From NCBI RefSeq assembly GCF_016599045.1, contig NZ_JAENKV010000007.1, positions 1 to 64,000 of the forward strand: a DNA stretch of 64,000 nucleotides, written 5' to 3'. Positions 7,182 to 15,665 of the stretch are shown piece by piece; the stretch's first letter is position 1; each line of letters begins with the position of its first letter. The position numbers and the translations under genes are program-made. This DNA is from Campylobacter sp. TTU_617 (GTDB lineage Bacteria; Campylobacterota; Campylobacteria; Campylobacterales; Campylobacteraceae). A model generated the notes under the pieces. It saw only the letters and a list, made by a program, of their open reading frames with translations, was not told the origin of the DNA and did no database searches.

Positions 7182-9477
7182 AAATCTCCCTTTGCAAATC
7201 ATCAAAACTTTGTTTTAGAATTTCTAAGCCACCAAATTCATTAGCTAGTTCTCTTACATTGCCCAAAGAACTAAGCTCGATTAAAGGAGCTAGGCCTTCA
7301 TCGAAATCTTTTATGCCATATTGTTGATATCTATCTAGTAAAAATTCTATAAATTTTATTGCTTTTTCTTTTTGAAAGCGTTTTAAAAACTCGCTATTTT
7401 CTACTTGCAAAATGCGCTCTTGTCTTGTTTTAATCTCGCTATTAAAACTCAAGTGTGCTAAAACATCGTATATATCACAATCTTTCTTATCAAAAATTTC
7501 ACTCAAATCTTTCAAGACATTCTCATCTACTCCATCATTTTCAAGGGATTTTAAAAATTTTTCTCTATTTTTTTGATCACTCCAAATTTCACGCAATTTT
7601 GCTTCATCATCATAATACTCACCAAGCTTACCTATTAAAAATTCTAAAAATTCCTTAGTGCCAAGTGGCTTACCTTGTGCTCCTACATAACTTGTTGTGA
7701 TATCTAAAACTTTGAGTTTTGTGCCTTTTAAGTGTATGGTTACACTCTTTTTTTCTTTGCTTTCTTCTTTTGTTTGTCTTGTATGCTCTTTAATGATTTT
7801 TTCTTTTTTATCTTTTTCTTTTAACTCTTCTATTTTTTCACCATCCCATTTTGGATCATAAAATAGCTTGCTAACTCCGACAAAATCAAAAATAGTAAAA
7901 AAGTCTTTATCTTCATAAACCCTAGTGCCACGCCCAATGATTTGCTTAAATTCTACTATAGAGCCTATATTTGCTAGCAATACTATATTGCGCACATTTT
8001 TTGCATCTACTCCAGTTGTGAGCATTTTAGAGCTTGTAAGGATTACAGGATAGCTTTTATCATTATCTTGAAATAATTTCAGATAATCAAGCCCTATCTT
8101 GCCTTCATCGCTTGTAACTCTTACGCAATAATCATCTCTTTTTTCACTCTTAAATTTATCAATAGCTCTTTTTACTTCGCTTGCGTGAGCTTGATTGACA
8201 CAAAAGATGATAGTTTTATCCATAGGGTTTATAAGCTCTAAAATTTTTTTAGCGATAAAGTCATTATAGTTTGGTAAAAAGATATTTCTTTCAAATTCAC
8301 TTTGTTTATAAAAGCCTTTTTCAAGCTCACCTTGTATCAAATCATCAGGGTTATAAGTGTAGCCATCGCTTAAAGTTGTTTTTATGAGTTTAACTTTATA
8401 AGGCGTTAAAAATCCATCTTCAATGCCACTTTTAAGACTATAATCATAAACACTATCACCAAAATACTTATAAGTGTCTATGTTTTCTTCTTTTTTTGGA
8501 GTAGCGGTTAAACCAAGCTGAGTTGCATAAGAAAAATATTCAAGTACAGCTCTCCAGCTTCCTTCTTCATTTGCTCCACCCCTATGACACTCATCAATGA
8601 TAATAAGATCAAAAAAGTCTTTTGGATATTGAAGATAAAATTTACTTTCTAGTTCTTCTTCTGTGTTTTCTTGTTCTTTGGAATTTGCAGCTAGACTTTG
8701 GTAAATTCCAAAGAATACATTTGCATTGGTGATGATTTTTCCATCATTTTTCTTTATCTCTTCAGCACTGATTGCTTTACAATCACTTTCTATAGGATTA
8801 AATTCTCCCAAGGCTTGATCTCTTAAGCTTACTCTATCACATAAAAACAATATCTTAGGTTTTTGATCTTTATTTTCTTTATTCCACCTTGCTTCAAGTA
8901 AGCGATAACATAGATTAAAAGCTATGGTCGTCTTACCTGTGCCAGTAGCAAGAGTGAGTAAAATCCTATCTTTGCCATTGATTAAAGCTTCTATGACTTT
9001 ATCTACGGCTATTTTTTGATAGTATCTTAATGTTTTTTGTGGTAGATATAATTCTCTTTGGGTTAAAAGTTTGTATTGCCATTCTTTTAAGTTTCCATAA
9101 ATTCTATCAAAAAGTTCGCTTGGGCTTGGAAATTTTTCTATATACTCACCTCTTGAAACTCTTAAATCATACTCATAGATTTTGTCTCCATTAGTACTAT
9201 AAGCAAAAGGCACATTTAAAATTCTGGCATATTCTATACCTTGAGTTAAACCATCTAACGCATCTTTACTTTGTTTTTTAGCTTCTATAATGGCAAGATT
9301 GTTATTTTGAAATTTAAGCAAATAATCTGCAAATTTTCTCTTAGCTCTTTTATTGCCTATAAGTTTGCGTCCATCAGTAAAATAGTAATCTCTTATGATA
9401 TTTTCTTCTTTCCACGAAGCTAATTTTAATTTTTCATCTATAAGTTTAGATCTTGTATCTTGTTCTGATAGCTGCAT
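7171..9477 (-). CDS. hsdR: Type I restriction-modification system, restriction subunit HsdR
   Basis: This is the DNA-translocating and cleaving subunit, 768 residues from the ATG at 9477 (MQLSEQDTRSK). The ATG at 9522 is rejected because its first 15 residues are hydrophobic and not family-like. The N-terminus holds the nuclease site (FADYLLK...AIIEAKKQ). A motor follows with GTGKTT (Walker A), DECH (Walker B), LTATPK and IIGRGTRVYEDKDF. The C-terminus resembles the EcoEI/EcoAI R-subunit C-terminal domain, consistent with a shorter HsdR than EcoKI. No motif is broken. It is the first gene of the island operon. Confidence 0.95.
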   Translation of the reverse strand: MQLSEQDTRSKLIDEKLKLASWKEENIIRDYYFTDGRKLIGNKRAKRKFADYLLKFQNNNLAIIEAKKQSKDALDGLTQGIEYARILNVPFAYSTNGDKIYEYDLRVSRGEYIEKFPSPSELFDRIYGNLKEWQYKLLTQRELYLPQKTLRYYQKIAVDKVIEALINGKDRILLTLATGTGKTTIAFNLCYRLLEARWNKENKDQKPKILFLCDRVSLRDQALGEFNPIESDCKAISAEEIKKNDGKIITNANVFFGIYQSLAANSKEQENTEEELESKFYLQYPKDFFDLIIIDECHRGGANEEGSWRAVLEYFSYATQLGLTATPKKEENIDTYKYFGDSVYDYSLKSGIEDGFLTPYKVKLIKTTLSDGYTYNPDDLIQGELEKGFYKQSEFERNIFLPNYNDFIAKKILELINPMDKTIIFCVNQAHASEVKRAIDKFKSEKRDDYCVRVTSDEGKIGLDYLKLFQDNDKSYPVILTSSKMLTTGVDAKNVRNIVLLANIGSIVEFKQIIGRGTRVYEDKDFFTIFDFVGVSKLFYDPKWDGEKIEELKEKDKKEKIIKEHTRQTKEESKEKKSVTIHLKGTKLKVLDITTSYVGAQGKPLGTKEFLEFLIGKLGEYYDDEAKLREIWSDQKNREKFLKSLENDGVDENVLKDLSEIFDKKDCDIYDVLAHLSFNSEIKTRQERILQVENSEFLKRFQKEKAIKFIEFLLDRYQQYGIKDFDEGLAPLIELSSLGNVRELANEFGGLEILKQSFDDLQREIYAR

Positions 9478-9602
9478 TTTTAACCCTAAAATGATTTTAT
9501 AATGAAAAATATATTTTAACATATTGTAAATAAAAGTCTCAAAGAAAAAAACATAAAAGTTAAATCCAAAATATAAGTAATCTATTAAGTTATGATATGG
9601 GT

Positions 9603-9627
9603 TAAAGAATAATTAATATTGATTAAA
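9603..9627. repeat. Right copy of 25-bp direct repeat flanking the hsd/ham island
   Basis: The 25 bases are identical to 116-140. In the left copy they are the coding end and stop of the dehydrogenase; here they are not part of a gene. This copy therefore looks like a duplicated or left-behind fragment of the dehydrogenase 3' end at the far boundary of the island. Confidence 0.8.
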
Positions 9628-9630
9628 AAT

Positions 9631-9666
9631 ATACCGCTAATATGAGATTTCTTTGATTGGCGGTAT
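9631..9666. terminator. Hairpin after the right repeat copy
   Basis: ATACCGC at 9631-9637 pairs with GCGGTAT at 9660-9666 over a 22-base loop. TTAAATTTATTTTTT follows on the plus strand, the layout of a factor-independent terminator. It sits after the right repeat copy just as the other hairpin sits after the left copy, so it may be the original terminator of the dehydrogenase, separated from it by the island. Confidence 0.5.
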
Positions 9667-9789
9667 TAAATTTATTTTTTGATTTAAAGATTTTTATCAT
9701 TTGATTAAATTTTTGATATTAGCCTGAAAGTAAGACTATTGTTTTTATCAAGAGAGAATATTAACCCTTATTTATTTATACTTTTTTGC

Positions 9790-9795
9790 TATAAT
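9790..9795 (+). promoter_or_regulatory. Probable sigma70 -10 box for fdhD-modE
   Basis: TATAAT lies 28 bases before the fdhD ATG. It is preceded by a T-rich stretch (ACTTTTTTGC) as is usual in Campylobacter promoters, which often lack a clear -35 box. Confidence 0.55.
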
Positions 9796-9823
9796 ATTTT
9801 AAAATTAAATTAAAGAAGTTTTA

Positions 9824-10606
9824 ATGGAGCCTTTATTTACAACGCAGATTTTAAAATATAAAGGCGATGAAGTTTTTACTTGTGATGATACTTTAGTTAG
9901 AGAAATTAAGCTTGAAATTTTTGTCAATGATGAAAAGGTGGGAGCTTTGATGGCAACACCTGTAGATGAAAAAGCTTTAGCCATAGGGTATTTAATGAGT
10001 GAAAATATCATTGCCAAAACGCAAGATATAAAAAGTATAGAGCTTAAAGATGATGGTATGAGTATCCATATAAAAGCAAAAATTGATAAAAAAAATTTAG
10101 CTAAACTCAATGCCCAAGGTGTTGTTATAAGTGGATGCGGTAGAGCTCATACAGCAAATATAGATCCAAAAAGCATAGAAGCAAGTAAGATCGTAAGTTC
10201 TATTAAATTTAGTAAAAATGAAATTTTAAAACAGATGAGCGAGTTTTATACTCAATGTGAGCTTTATGAAAAAACAGGTTGTGTGCATACAGCTAAACTT
10301 TTTGTAAATGAGAATGTTTTTTTTATAGGAGAAGATATAGCTCAGCACAATACCATAGATAAGGCTTTAGGTAAAGCAAGACTTGAGGGGATAGATTTGA
10401 GTCAATGTTTTTTAATGGTAAGCGGAAGACTTAGTTCTGAAATGGTTGCAAAGGCTATAATGCACAAGGTCCCGATTCTTGTTTCAAGAACAGCACCTAC
10501 TTGTTTAGGTGTGATGATAGCAAGAAAATTTAACTTAACACTTTGCGGTTTTGCAAGAGAAAATAAAATCAATATTTATAGTGGAGAATCTAGAATTTAT
10601 GGATAA
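9824..10606 (+). CDS. fdhD: Formate dehydrogenase accessory sulfurtransferase FdhD
   Basis: The 260-residue FdhD-family protein should pass sulfur from a cysteine desulfurase to the molybdenum (or tungsten) bis-MGD cofactor of formate dehydrogenase. Family features include the N-terminal strand with VDEKALAIGYLMSEN, the cysteine loop SGCGRAHT (C105) and the C-terminal SRTAPTCLGVMIAR. E. coli FdhD has a CxxC pair in this loop; here only one cysteine is seen. The gene is followed by modE with an 8-base overlap, and selenium genes lie downstream, in keeping with a role in maturing a selenocysteine formate dehydrogenase encoded elsewhere. Confidence 0.93.
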   Translation: MEPLFTTQILKYKGDEVFTCDDTLVREIKLEIFVNDEKVGALMATPVDEKALAIGYLMSENIIAKTQDIKSIELKDDGMSIHIKAKIDKKNLAKLNAQGVVISGCGRAHTANIDPKSIEASKIVSSIKFSKNEILKQMSEFYTQCELYEKTGCVHTAKLFVNENVFFIGEDIAQHNTIDKALGKARLEGIDLSQCFLMVSGRLSSEMVAKAIMHKVPILVSRTAPTCLGVMIARKFNLTLCGFARENKINIYSGESRIYG

Positions 10607-11336
10607 TAAACAAGAAAAAAAAATTATTACTTATATGAAAGAAATGTTAAATAGCAACGAAAGATTAGATTGCGGTACAGCTTTTAAAATTGCTAAGAAA
10701 TTTTCAAAAACAATTGAAGAGATAGGACAAATTGCTGATGAAAATAGTATTAAAATCGATAATTGTGAATTAGGACAATTTGGACATTTAGATTTTGAAA
10801 AGGCTAAAATCGAAGTTTTAAAATCAATTGAACCTTATCTTGATGAAAAGCGTCGCATTTTTTGTCAAGATGCGAGAGAAATTTCTAAAAAAGGTTGTGG
10901 ATTAAAAGCAATGCGTTCAGCTTTAAGGACTTATAAAGTTGATGTGAAATATTGCAAACTTGGTTGTTTTAAAGAAAAAAAAGGAAAGCAATTTATAGTT
11001 AGAACTAAAACGTGGATTGAAAATGCTGATGGAGATTTGCTTTTTGGTAAAGGTAAAACAGAACTTCTTGAGCTTATAGAACAAACAGGAAGTCTTTTGA
11101 GTGCTTCAAAACTTATGGGAATAAATTATAAAAAAGCTTGGATGCATTTACAGATTTTACAAAAAAATTCTCAAGAAATTTTAGTAAGCTCAAAACAAGG
11201 ACGCTCTAAACAATCCGGAACAAAATTAACTTCTAAAGCTATAGAGCTTATGGAAAATTTTAGTATTTTGCAAAAAGATATAGAAGAATACGCTAATAAA
11301 CGTTTTAAAGAATTATTTTTCACTAAGAAAAAATAA
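10599..11336 (+). CDS. modE: ModE-like molybdate/tungstate-responsive regulator
   Basis: The start is taken at ATG 10599 (MDNKQEKK), which overlaps the fdhD end; the product has 245 residues. The ModE-type winged helix is in the C-terminal half (about residues 145-215: GKTELLELIEQTGSLLSASKLMGINYKKAWMHL in outline). No TOBE/Mop molybdate-binding domain follows, unlike E. coli ModE. The N-terminal half contains two similar repeats, each ending in a CxLGxF motif (CELGQFG and CKLGCF). In C. jejuni the orthologue lacks a molybdate domain and controls the mod operon. The likely target here is the modA promoter at about 48.7 kb. How metal is sensed is not visible. Confidence 0.85.
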   Translation: MDNKQEKKIITYMKEMLNSNERLDCGTAFKIAKKFSKTIEEIGQIADENSIKIDNCELGQFGHLDFEKAKIEVLKSIEPYLDEKRRIFCQDAREISKKGCGLKAMRSALRTYKVDVKYCKLGCFKEKKGKQFIVRTKTWIENADGDLLFGKGKTELLELIEQTGSLLSASKLMGINYKKAWMHLQILQKNSQEILVSSKQGRSKQSGTKLTSKAIELMENFSILQKDIEEYANKRFKELFFTKKK

Positions 11337-11367
11337 TATTTTAAGCTTTTTTTGTTTTTTGTTAATA

Positions 11368-11373
11368 TATAAT
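11368..11373 (+). promoter_or_regulatory. Probable sigma70 -10 box for tlp1
   Basis: TATAAT lies 35 bases before the tlp1 ATG, after a T-rich stretch (TTTTTTTGTTTTTTG). A strong GGAGG at 11400-11404 sits four bases from the start codon. Confidence 0.55.
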
Positions 11374-11408
11374 TTAAAATTGTAAATATTAGTTTTACTG
11401 GAGGAAAT

Positions 11409-13511
11409 ATGTTTAAGTCTTTAAATATAGGTTTAAAGCTTGTTTTGTCAGTAGCTGCTATTGTAATATTGGGTTTAGTTATTTTGATTATGCTTATTAC
11501 TAAACAAGTAAGTAGTAATATCATTAAAGATACTGAAAACATTATCGAATCAAATTCCAAAGGATATGCTACTCATACTCAAGGTATAATTGATGAAATT
11601 ACCTCTTTAAATAAGAGTGCAGCAAGTACTTTAACAGACATGTTTAGATCAACAGGCAAAGATGATTTAGATATTGATAATATTACAAATATTATTACTA
11701 ATATCCTTGATAATGGTGCAAATGCTGATATTGCTTATTTATATCTTTTAGATCCACCTGAATATTTTAAAGAAGAAAGTAAATTTTTTAAAACTCAAAG
11801 TGGTAAATTTGTTATGCTGTATGAAGATGAAGATGTTAAAAAAGGTGGTATTAAAATACTTCAAGCTACAGATGAAATTATAAATTTTCCAACAACAAAA
11901 GATATACTACAAAATGCTCGATATGGAGAGGATAAAATATATAGTAATGCCCCTCTTAAAATAAAATTTGGAGATACTGAGTTTTTTGGAGTAAATATAG
12001 CTTCTCCAATTTTTGATAAAAAAGATAAAGTTGTGGGAATTATAGGAATGACTTTAGATTTTGATCAAGTAGCATCATATCTTTTAGACCCAGAATCACA
12101 ATTATATGATGGAGAATTAAGATTAGTTTTAAATTCTGATGGAGAAATAGCCGTTCATCCAAATAAAAATTTAATCCTTAAAAAACTTCAAGAAGTTAAT
12201 AACGTAAAAGGAAATGATCAAATTTATCAAGCCATTAAACAAGGTGAAAATCGAATTTATAATAATTATATTTCTACAACCGGACTTGAATCATATGTAA
12301 GTATTAGCCCTTTTAAAATTGGAGATAAGTTATGGAGTGTGATGGTTGTATCACCTCAATATTCTGTATTTGAGCCTTTAAAGAAAATACAATTAATGAT
12401 TATTGGAGCTTCTTTATTTTTTGTTATTTTTGTTTTAGCAGTTGTATATTATTGTGTGCAAAAAATAGTTGGTTCAAGGCTTCCTATTATTTTAAATTCT
12501 TTAGAATTGTTTTTCCGCTTTTTAAATCATGAAAAAGTTCAACTTCAAACAATTAAAGTAAGAGCCAATGATGAACTGGGTAAAATGAGTGAAATTATCA
12601 ATGCAAATATCGAAAAAACAAAAAGTTCTTTAATGCAAGATGAAGATGCTATTAAAGAATCAGCTCAAACAGCAAAAGAAATAGAACTTGGTAATTTAAC
12701 AGCTAGAATTACTAAAAATCCAGCTAATCCTCAGCTTGTTGAGCTTAAAAATGTATTAAATAAGATGCTTGATGTTTTACAAAATAAAATTGGTTCAAAT
12801 ATGAACGAAATTAACCGTGTTTTTGATAGCTATAAGGCGCTCAATTTCACTACCGAAGTAAAAGATGCCAAAGGTGAAGTTGAAATTACAACTAATATTT
12901 TGGGAGAAGAAATCAAAAAAATGCTTATTGCTTCTTCAGATTTTGCTAAAGAATTAGCAAGTCAATCTCAAGAATTAAAAACTTCAATGCATAAATTAAC
13001 CGAAGGTTCTAATTTACAAGCAAATTCTTTAGAACAATCTGCCGCTGCAGTTGAGCAAATTAGCTCATCAATGCATAGTGTTAGTTCAAAAACAGTTGAT
13101 GTGGCAAGTCAAGCAGAAGATATTAAAAATATTGTCAGTGTGATTAAAGATATAGCAGATCAAACTAATCTTTTAGCTTTAAATGCTGCTATTGAAGCTG
13201 CACGTGCAGGAGAACACGGAAGAGGTTTTGCTGTTGTGGCTGATGAGGTAAGACAATTAGCAGAAAGAACAGGAAAAAGTCTTTCTGAGATTGAGGCAAA
13301 TATCAATATCCTTGTGCAAAGCGTTAATGAGGTTTCAGAATCTGTTAAAGAGCAAACAGAAGGAATTTCTCAAATTAATGAGGCTATAGCTAAACTTGAA
13401 AGCATTACTAAAGAAAATGTTGGAGTAACAAATGCAACAAATGATATCGCTAATCAAGTTGATGAAATTTCAAATGCTATTTTAAATGACGTTAATAAGA
13501 AAAAATTCTAA
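11409..13511 (+). CDS. tlp1: Methyl-accepting chemotaxis protein, Tlp1-like, dCache sensor
   Basis: The 700-residue transmembrane chemoreceptor has membrane segment 1 at about residues 9-30, a periplasmic double-Cache domain (about 35-330), membrane segment 2 at about 333-353, a HAMP-like linker and a cytoplasmic signalling domain. The hairpin tip [20 protein letters not shown] and [15 protein letters not shown] are intact. It resembles Tlp1/CcaA (Cj1506c) of C. jejuni, reported as an aspartate receptor. The ligand here cannot be read from the sequence. It is followed by a terminator hairpin and is probably transcribed alone. Confidence 0.9.
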   Translation: MFKSLNIGLKLVLSVAAIVILGLVILIMLITKQVSSNIIKDTENIIESNSKGYATHTQGIIDEITSLNKSAASTLTDMFRSTGKDDLDIDNITNIITNILDNGANADIAYLYLLDPPEYFKEESKFFKTQSGKFVMLYEDEDVKKGGIKILQATDEIINFPTTKDILQNARYGEDKIYSNAPLKIKFGDTEFFGVNIASPIFDKKDKVVGIIGMTLDFDQVASYLLDPESQLYDGELRLVLNSDGEIAVHPNKNLILKKLQEVNNVKGNDQIYQAIKQGENRIYNNYISTTGLESYVSISPFKIGDKLWSVMVVSPQYSVFEPLKKIQLMIIGASLFFVIFVLAVVYYCVQKIVGSRLPIILNSLELFFRFLNHEKVQLQTIKVRANDELGKMSEIINANIEKTKSSLMQDEDAIKESAQTAKEIELGNLTARITKNPANPQLVELKNVLNKMLDVLQNKIGSNMNEINRVFDSYKALNFTTEVKDAKGEVEITTNILGEEIKKMLIASSDFAKELASQSQELKTSMHKLTEGSNLQANSLEQSAAAVEQISSSMHSVSSKTVDVASQAEDIKNIVSVIKDIADQTNLLALNAAIEAARAGEHGRGFAVVADEVRQLAERTGKSLSEIEANINILVQSVNEVSESVKEQTEGISQINEAIAKLESITKENVGVTNATNDIANQVDEISNAILNDVNKKKF

Positions 13512-13515
13512 TTTT

Positions 13516-13537
13516 TATCCGCTTTAAATAGCGGATA
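13516..13537 (+). terminator. Terminator after tlp1
   Basis: TATCCGC (13516-13522) pairs with GCGGATA (13531-13537) over an 8-base loop, followed by TTTTGATTATTTT. It begins five bases after the tlp1 stop. Confidence 0.7.
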
Positions 13538-13597
13538 TTTTGATTATTTTAAATTAAAATATTTCTTTAGTTTTTTATATAAACTTTAGGGAAAATT

Positions 13598-14170
13598 ATG
13601 AAAATCGATTGTCGTAATCTTGTTTGTCCTGAACCAGTAGTTAAAACCAAAAATGCTTTAGAAAATCTTAATGAAGGTGAAATTTTAGAAATTCTTGTAA
13701 ATTCTCCTATTTCAAAAAATAATGTATTAAAATTCTTAACTTCTTTACATTTAAATGCAAGTTTTGAAGAGTGTGAAAATGAAATTTGTATTAAAGTTTA
13801 TAAAAGAAATATCAATTTAAATCATATAAACAATGATGAATATAGTGTTTTATTTTTAAAAGCAGATAAAATAGGAACTGGGGAATTAGGTGAAAACTTA
13901 CTTGTTGGTTTTTTGGCTAATTTAAAAAATATAAATCATATTCCAAATAAAATTATTTGCGTGAATGAAAGTGTTCTAATCAATACAAATGAAAATCATA
14001 AAGCTCACAAAGCTATGAAAGAATTAGAAAATTTAGGTGTTGAAATTATAAGTTGTGGAGCTTGTTTAGAATTTTTCAATAAGGCAAGAGAGCTTAAAAT
14101 AGGCAATATTGGCAATGCTTATGAAATTTTAAATGAACTTTTTGGTAAAGCAAAAATTATTACTTTATGA
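13598..14170 (+). CDS. yedF: Selenium metabolism protein YedF
   Basis: The 190-residue protein has an N-terminal TusA-like domain (about 1-70) with the CPxP motif CPEP at residues 10-13. A DsrE/F-like C-terminal domain (about 80-190) carries a second cysteine motif, ISCGACLEF. This two-domain layout is YedF, a family proposed from comparative genomics to act in selenium use. Its TGA stop overlaps the selD ATG (ATGA), so the two are translationally coupled. The biochemical role of YedF is still inferred: handling of a persulfide or selenium on cysteine is the likely job. Confidence 0.85.
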   Translation: MKIDCRNLVCPEPVVKTKNALENLNEGEILEILVNSPISKNNVLKFLTSLHLNASFEECENEICIKVYKRNINLNHINNDEYSVLFLKADKIGTGELGENLLVGFLANLKNINHIPNKIICVNESVLINTNENHKAHKAMKELENLGVEIISCGACLEFFNKARELKIGNIGNAYEILNELFGKAKIITL

Positions 14171-15207
14171 TAGGATATATTTTGAAAGAGTATAAAAATC
14201 AGAATTTAACTCATTTTGTTAAAGCAGCAGGTTGAGCAGCTAAATTAAACCCGGGTGGTCTTAAAACAATTTTAAATTTTATGCAAAGCTCTCCTTTTTT
14301 ATTAAGTGGTGTTAATAATAACGAAGATGCAAGTGTATATAAGCTAAACGATGATTTAGCTTTAGTGCAAACTTTAGATTTTATCACTCCTATAGTAGAT
14401 AGTGCATATCACTTTGGTGCTATAGCGGCTGCAAATGCTTTAAGTGATGTTTTTGCTATGGGTGCAGAAGTAATTAATGCTTTAAATATCGTAGGTTTTG
14501 ATAGTAAAAATCACTCTTTAGACATTTTGAAAGAAATTTTAGAAGGAGCAAATGATAAAGTTAAAGAATGCGGAGGGTTGATTACTGGTGGTCATACTAT
14601 AGAAAGTAATGAGCTTTTTTTTGGTCTTAGTGTTACTGGTAAGGTGTATCCTAATAAATTTATAGCTAATAATACTTCTAAAATAGGAGATATAATTATC
14701 CTAACTAAGCCATTAGGAACAGGTATTTTAAGTACAGCTTTAAAAGCTAAGCTTTTAAAAGCAGAATATTTAAATGATATGCTTGAAAGTATGATGAGTT
14801 TAAATTTAAAAGCTGCTCAGGTTGCTTTAAAATTTAAAATAAATGCTATGAGCGATGTTACAGGATTTGGACTTTTAGGACATTTAAAAGAGATGATAAA
14901 TGATCAAATCAGTTTTGAAATTTTTAAAGGTCAAATTCCTTATTTAAATGGAGTAAAAGAGTATTTTGATATGGGATTAATTTCAGGAGGAGCTTATAAA
15001 AATTTTGAATTTATTAAAAATTTATACCCTTACATAAAAGAAGAATATCTTATATTATGCGATCCTCAAACTTCTGGTGGGCTTTTGATTGCTATCAATG
15101 AAAGTGAAGCTTTAAAACTTTTAAAAAATTTAAAAGATGAAGGTATTGAAGCTAGTATCATAGCAAGAGTTTTATCAAAGCAAAAAGATAGTTTTATTTT
15201 TAATTAA
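14167..15207 (+). CDS. selD: Selenophosphate synthetase SelD, itself a selenoprotein (UGA=Sec at codon 23)
   Basis: SelD makes selenophosphate from selenide and ATP. A plain reading gives only 308 residues from 14281, without the catalytic N-terminus. The same frame continues upstream to the ATG at 14167, broken only by TGA at 14233-14235. Reading it as selenocysteine gives FVKAAGUAAKLNPGG, the SelD active site with U23 and K26 in place of E. coli C17 and K20, and a normal length of 346 residues. A small hairpin follows the TGA as a SECIS element. The rest has the usual ATP-binding motifs (GADVxA-like SDVFAMGA, SDVTGFGLLGH, DPQTSGGLL). tRNA-Sec lies 2.7 kb downstream. Confidence 0.95.
14245..14264 (+). 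promoter_or_regulatory. Bacterial SECIS hairpin in selD
   Basis: TTAAACC (14245-14251) pairs with GGT (14257-14259) and TTAA (14261-14264), leaving C14260 bulged and a 5-base apical loop CGGGT. The hairpin starts 9 bases after the TGA and its loop is about 17 bases from it, the distance expected for binding by SelB. It is also coding (LNPGGLK). Confidence 0.7.
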
Positions 15208-15371
15208 GTTTTTAACTAAATGATATTTTTATCAAGAATAAAGTATAAAATTTTATTAGAAGTTTGTTTTGATATCTTAATATAATAAAAAATATATTAA
15301 AAAAAGAAAACTATAATTAAATGGTATTTAGATTTGATGATAAATTTAAATAATATAAAAGCTTGAGAAAT

Positions 15372-15400
15372 TTTAAGGTTTTTGGATTAAAAACCTTAAA
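15372..15400. terminator. 12-bp hairpin at the 3' end of fdhU
   Basis: TTTAAGGTTTTT (15372-15383) is perfectly complementary to AAAAACCTTAAA (15389-15400), with a 5-base loop. It includes the fdhU stop codon and lies between converging selD and fdhU. A T tract is poor on the minus side, so it may terminate or protect the mRNA end. Confidence 0.55.
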
Positions 15401-15600
15401 GTAGGTCCATTTTGTTCGATTTTAAGCACATTAAAACCACGATTTTGGGCATCTTTAGGTATAGAATTAATGCTTTGTGGGCAATCACATAAAACTTCTA
15501 ATATCTCACCACTTTTAAGTTGTGGTAAAACTTCTAAAGTGGCAATAGCTGGATAAGGACAAGCCTCGCCTTCTAAATTTAATGTGTAATTTATAATCAT
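15373..15600 (-). CDS. fdhU: TusA/SirA-like protein FdhU
   Basis: This is a 75-residue single-domain TusA family protein with the CPxP motif CPYP at residues 14-17 and a second pair, CDCP, near residue 38. In C. jejuni the orthologous pair Cj1500-Cj1501 was named fdhT-fdhU because both are needed for selenium-dependent formate dehydrogenase activity. This assignment is made from that work as I recall it and from the neighbouring YedE-type membrane gene. Unlike that arrangement, a pirin gene and a hairpin separate fdhU from fdhT here. The likely role is as a thiol carrier for sulfur or selenium. Confidence 0.85.
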   Translation of the reverse strand: MIINYTLNLEGEACPYPAIATLEVLPQLKSGEILEVLCDCPQSINSIPKDAQNRGFNVLKIEQNGPTLRFLIQKP

Positions 15601-15628
15601 TTTTATCCTTTTAATAAAAATATTTTTT

Positions 15629-15660
15629 AAAATGATTTAAATAGGCTTATAAATCATTTT
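15629..15660. terminator. Hairpin between pirin and fdhU
   Basis: AAAATGATTTA (15629-15639) pairs with TAAATCATTTT (15650-15660) over a 10-base loop. On the minus strand it is followed by mixed A/T bases ending in ATATTTTTATT. It fills the 65-bp spacer between pirin and fdhU and could reduce or end transcription before fdhU. Confidence 0.5.
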
Positions 15661-15665
15661 CATTT

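Larger units (their letters stand above)
9478..9823. other. Intergenic region between hsdR and fdhD (346 bp)
   Basis: This divergent spacer has no ORF worth calling. From left to right it holds a probable hsdR promoter on the minus strand (TATAAAAT near 9493-9500), a single TGTTAAAA half-site at 9514-9521 (minus strand) like those before fic, the right copy of the 25-bp repeat at 9603-9627, a GC-containing hairpin at 9631-9666, and the fdhD promoter near 9790. Confidence 0.6.

Noticed and set aside
237-9477. Insertion sequence or prophage remnant inside the hsd island
   Set aside because: No transposase, integrase, terminal inverted repeats or phage genes are seen; the only boundary signal is the 25-bp direct repeat.
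9805-10110. Minus-strand 101-residue ORF over fdhD
   Set aside because: It is a shadow frame of fdhD and covers the fdhD promoter.
11171-11560. Minus-strand ORF spanning modE and tlp1
   Set aside because: It overlaps two well-supported genes and an intergenic promoter and has no family features.
14281-15207. selD as a truncated 308-residue gene starting at 14281
   Set aside because: The catalytic loop is missing in that reading, while the in-frame UGA and SECIS-like hairpin restore it.
15208-15372. A small RNA or gene between selD and fdhU
   Set aside because: The stretch is AT-rich without an open frame, a promoter-terminator pair or conserved structure that I can recognise.
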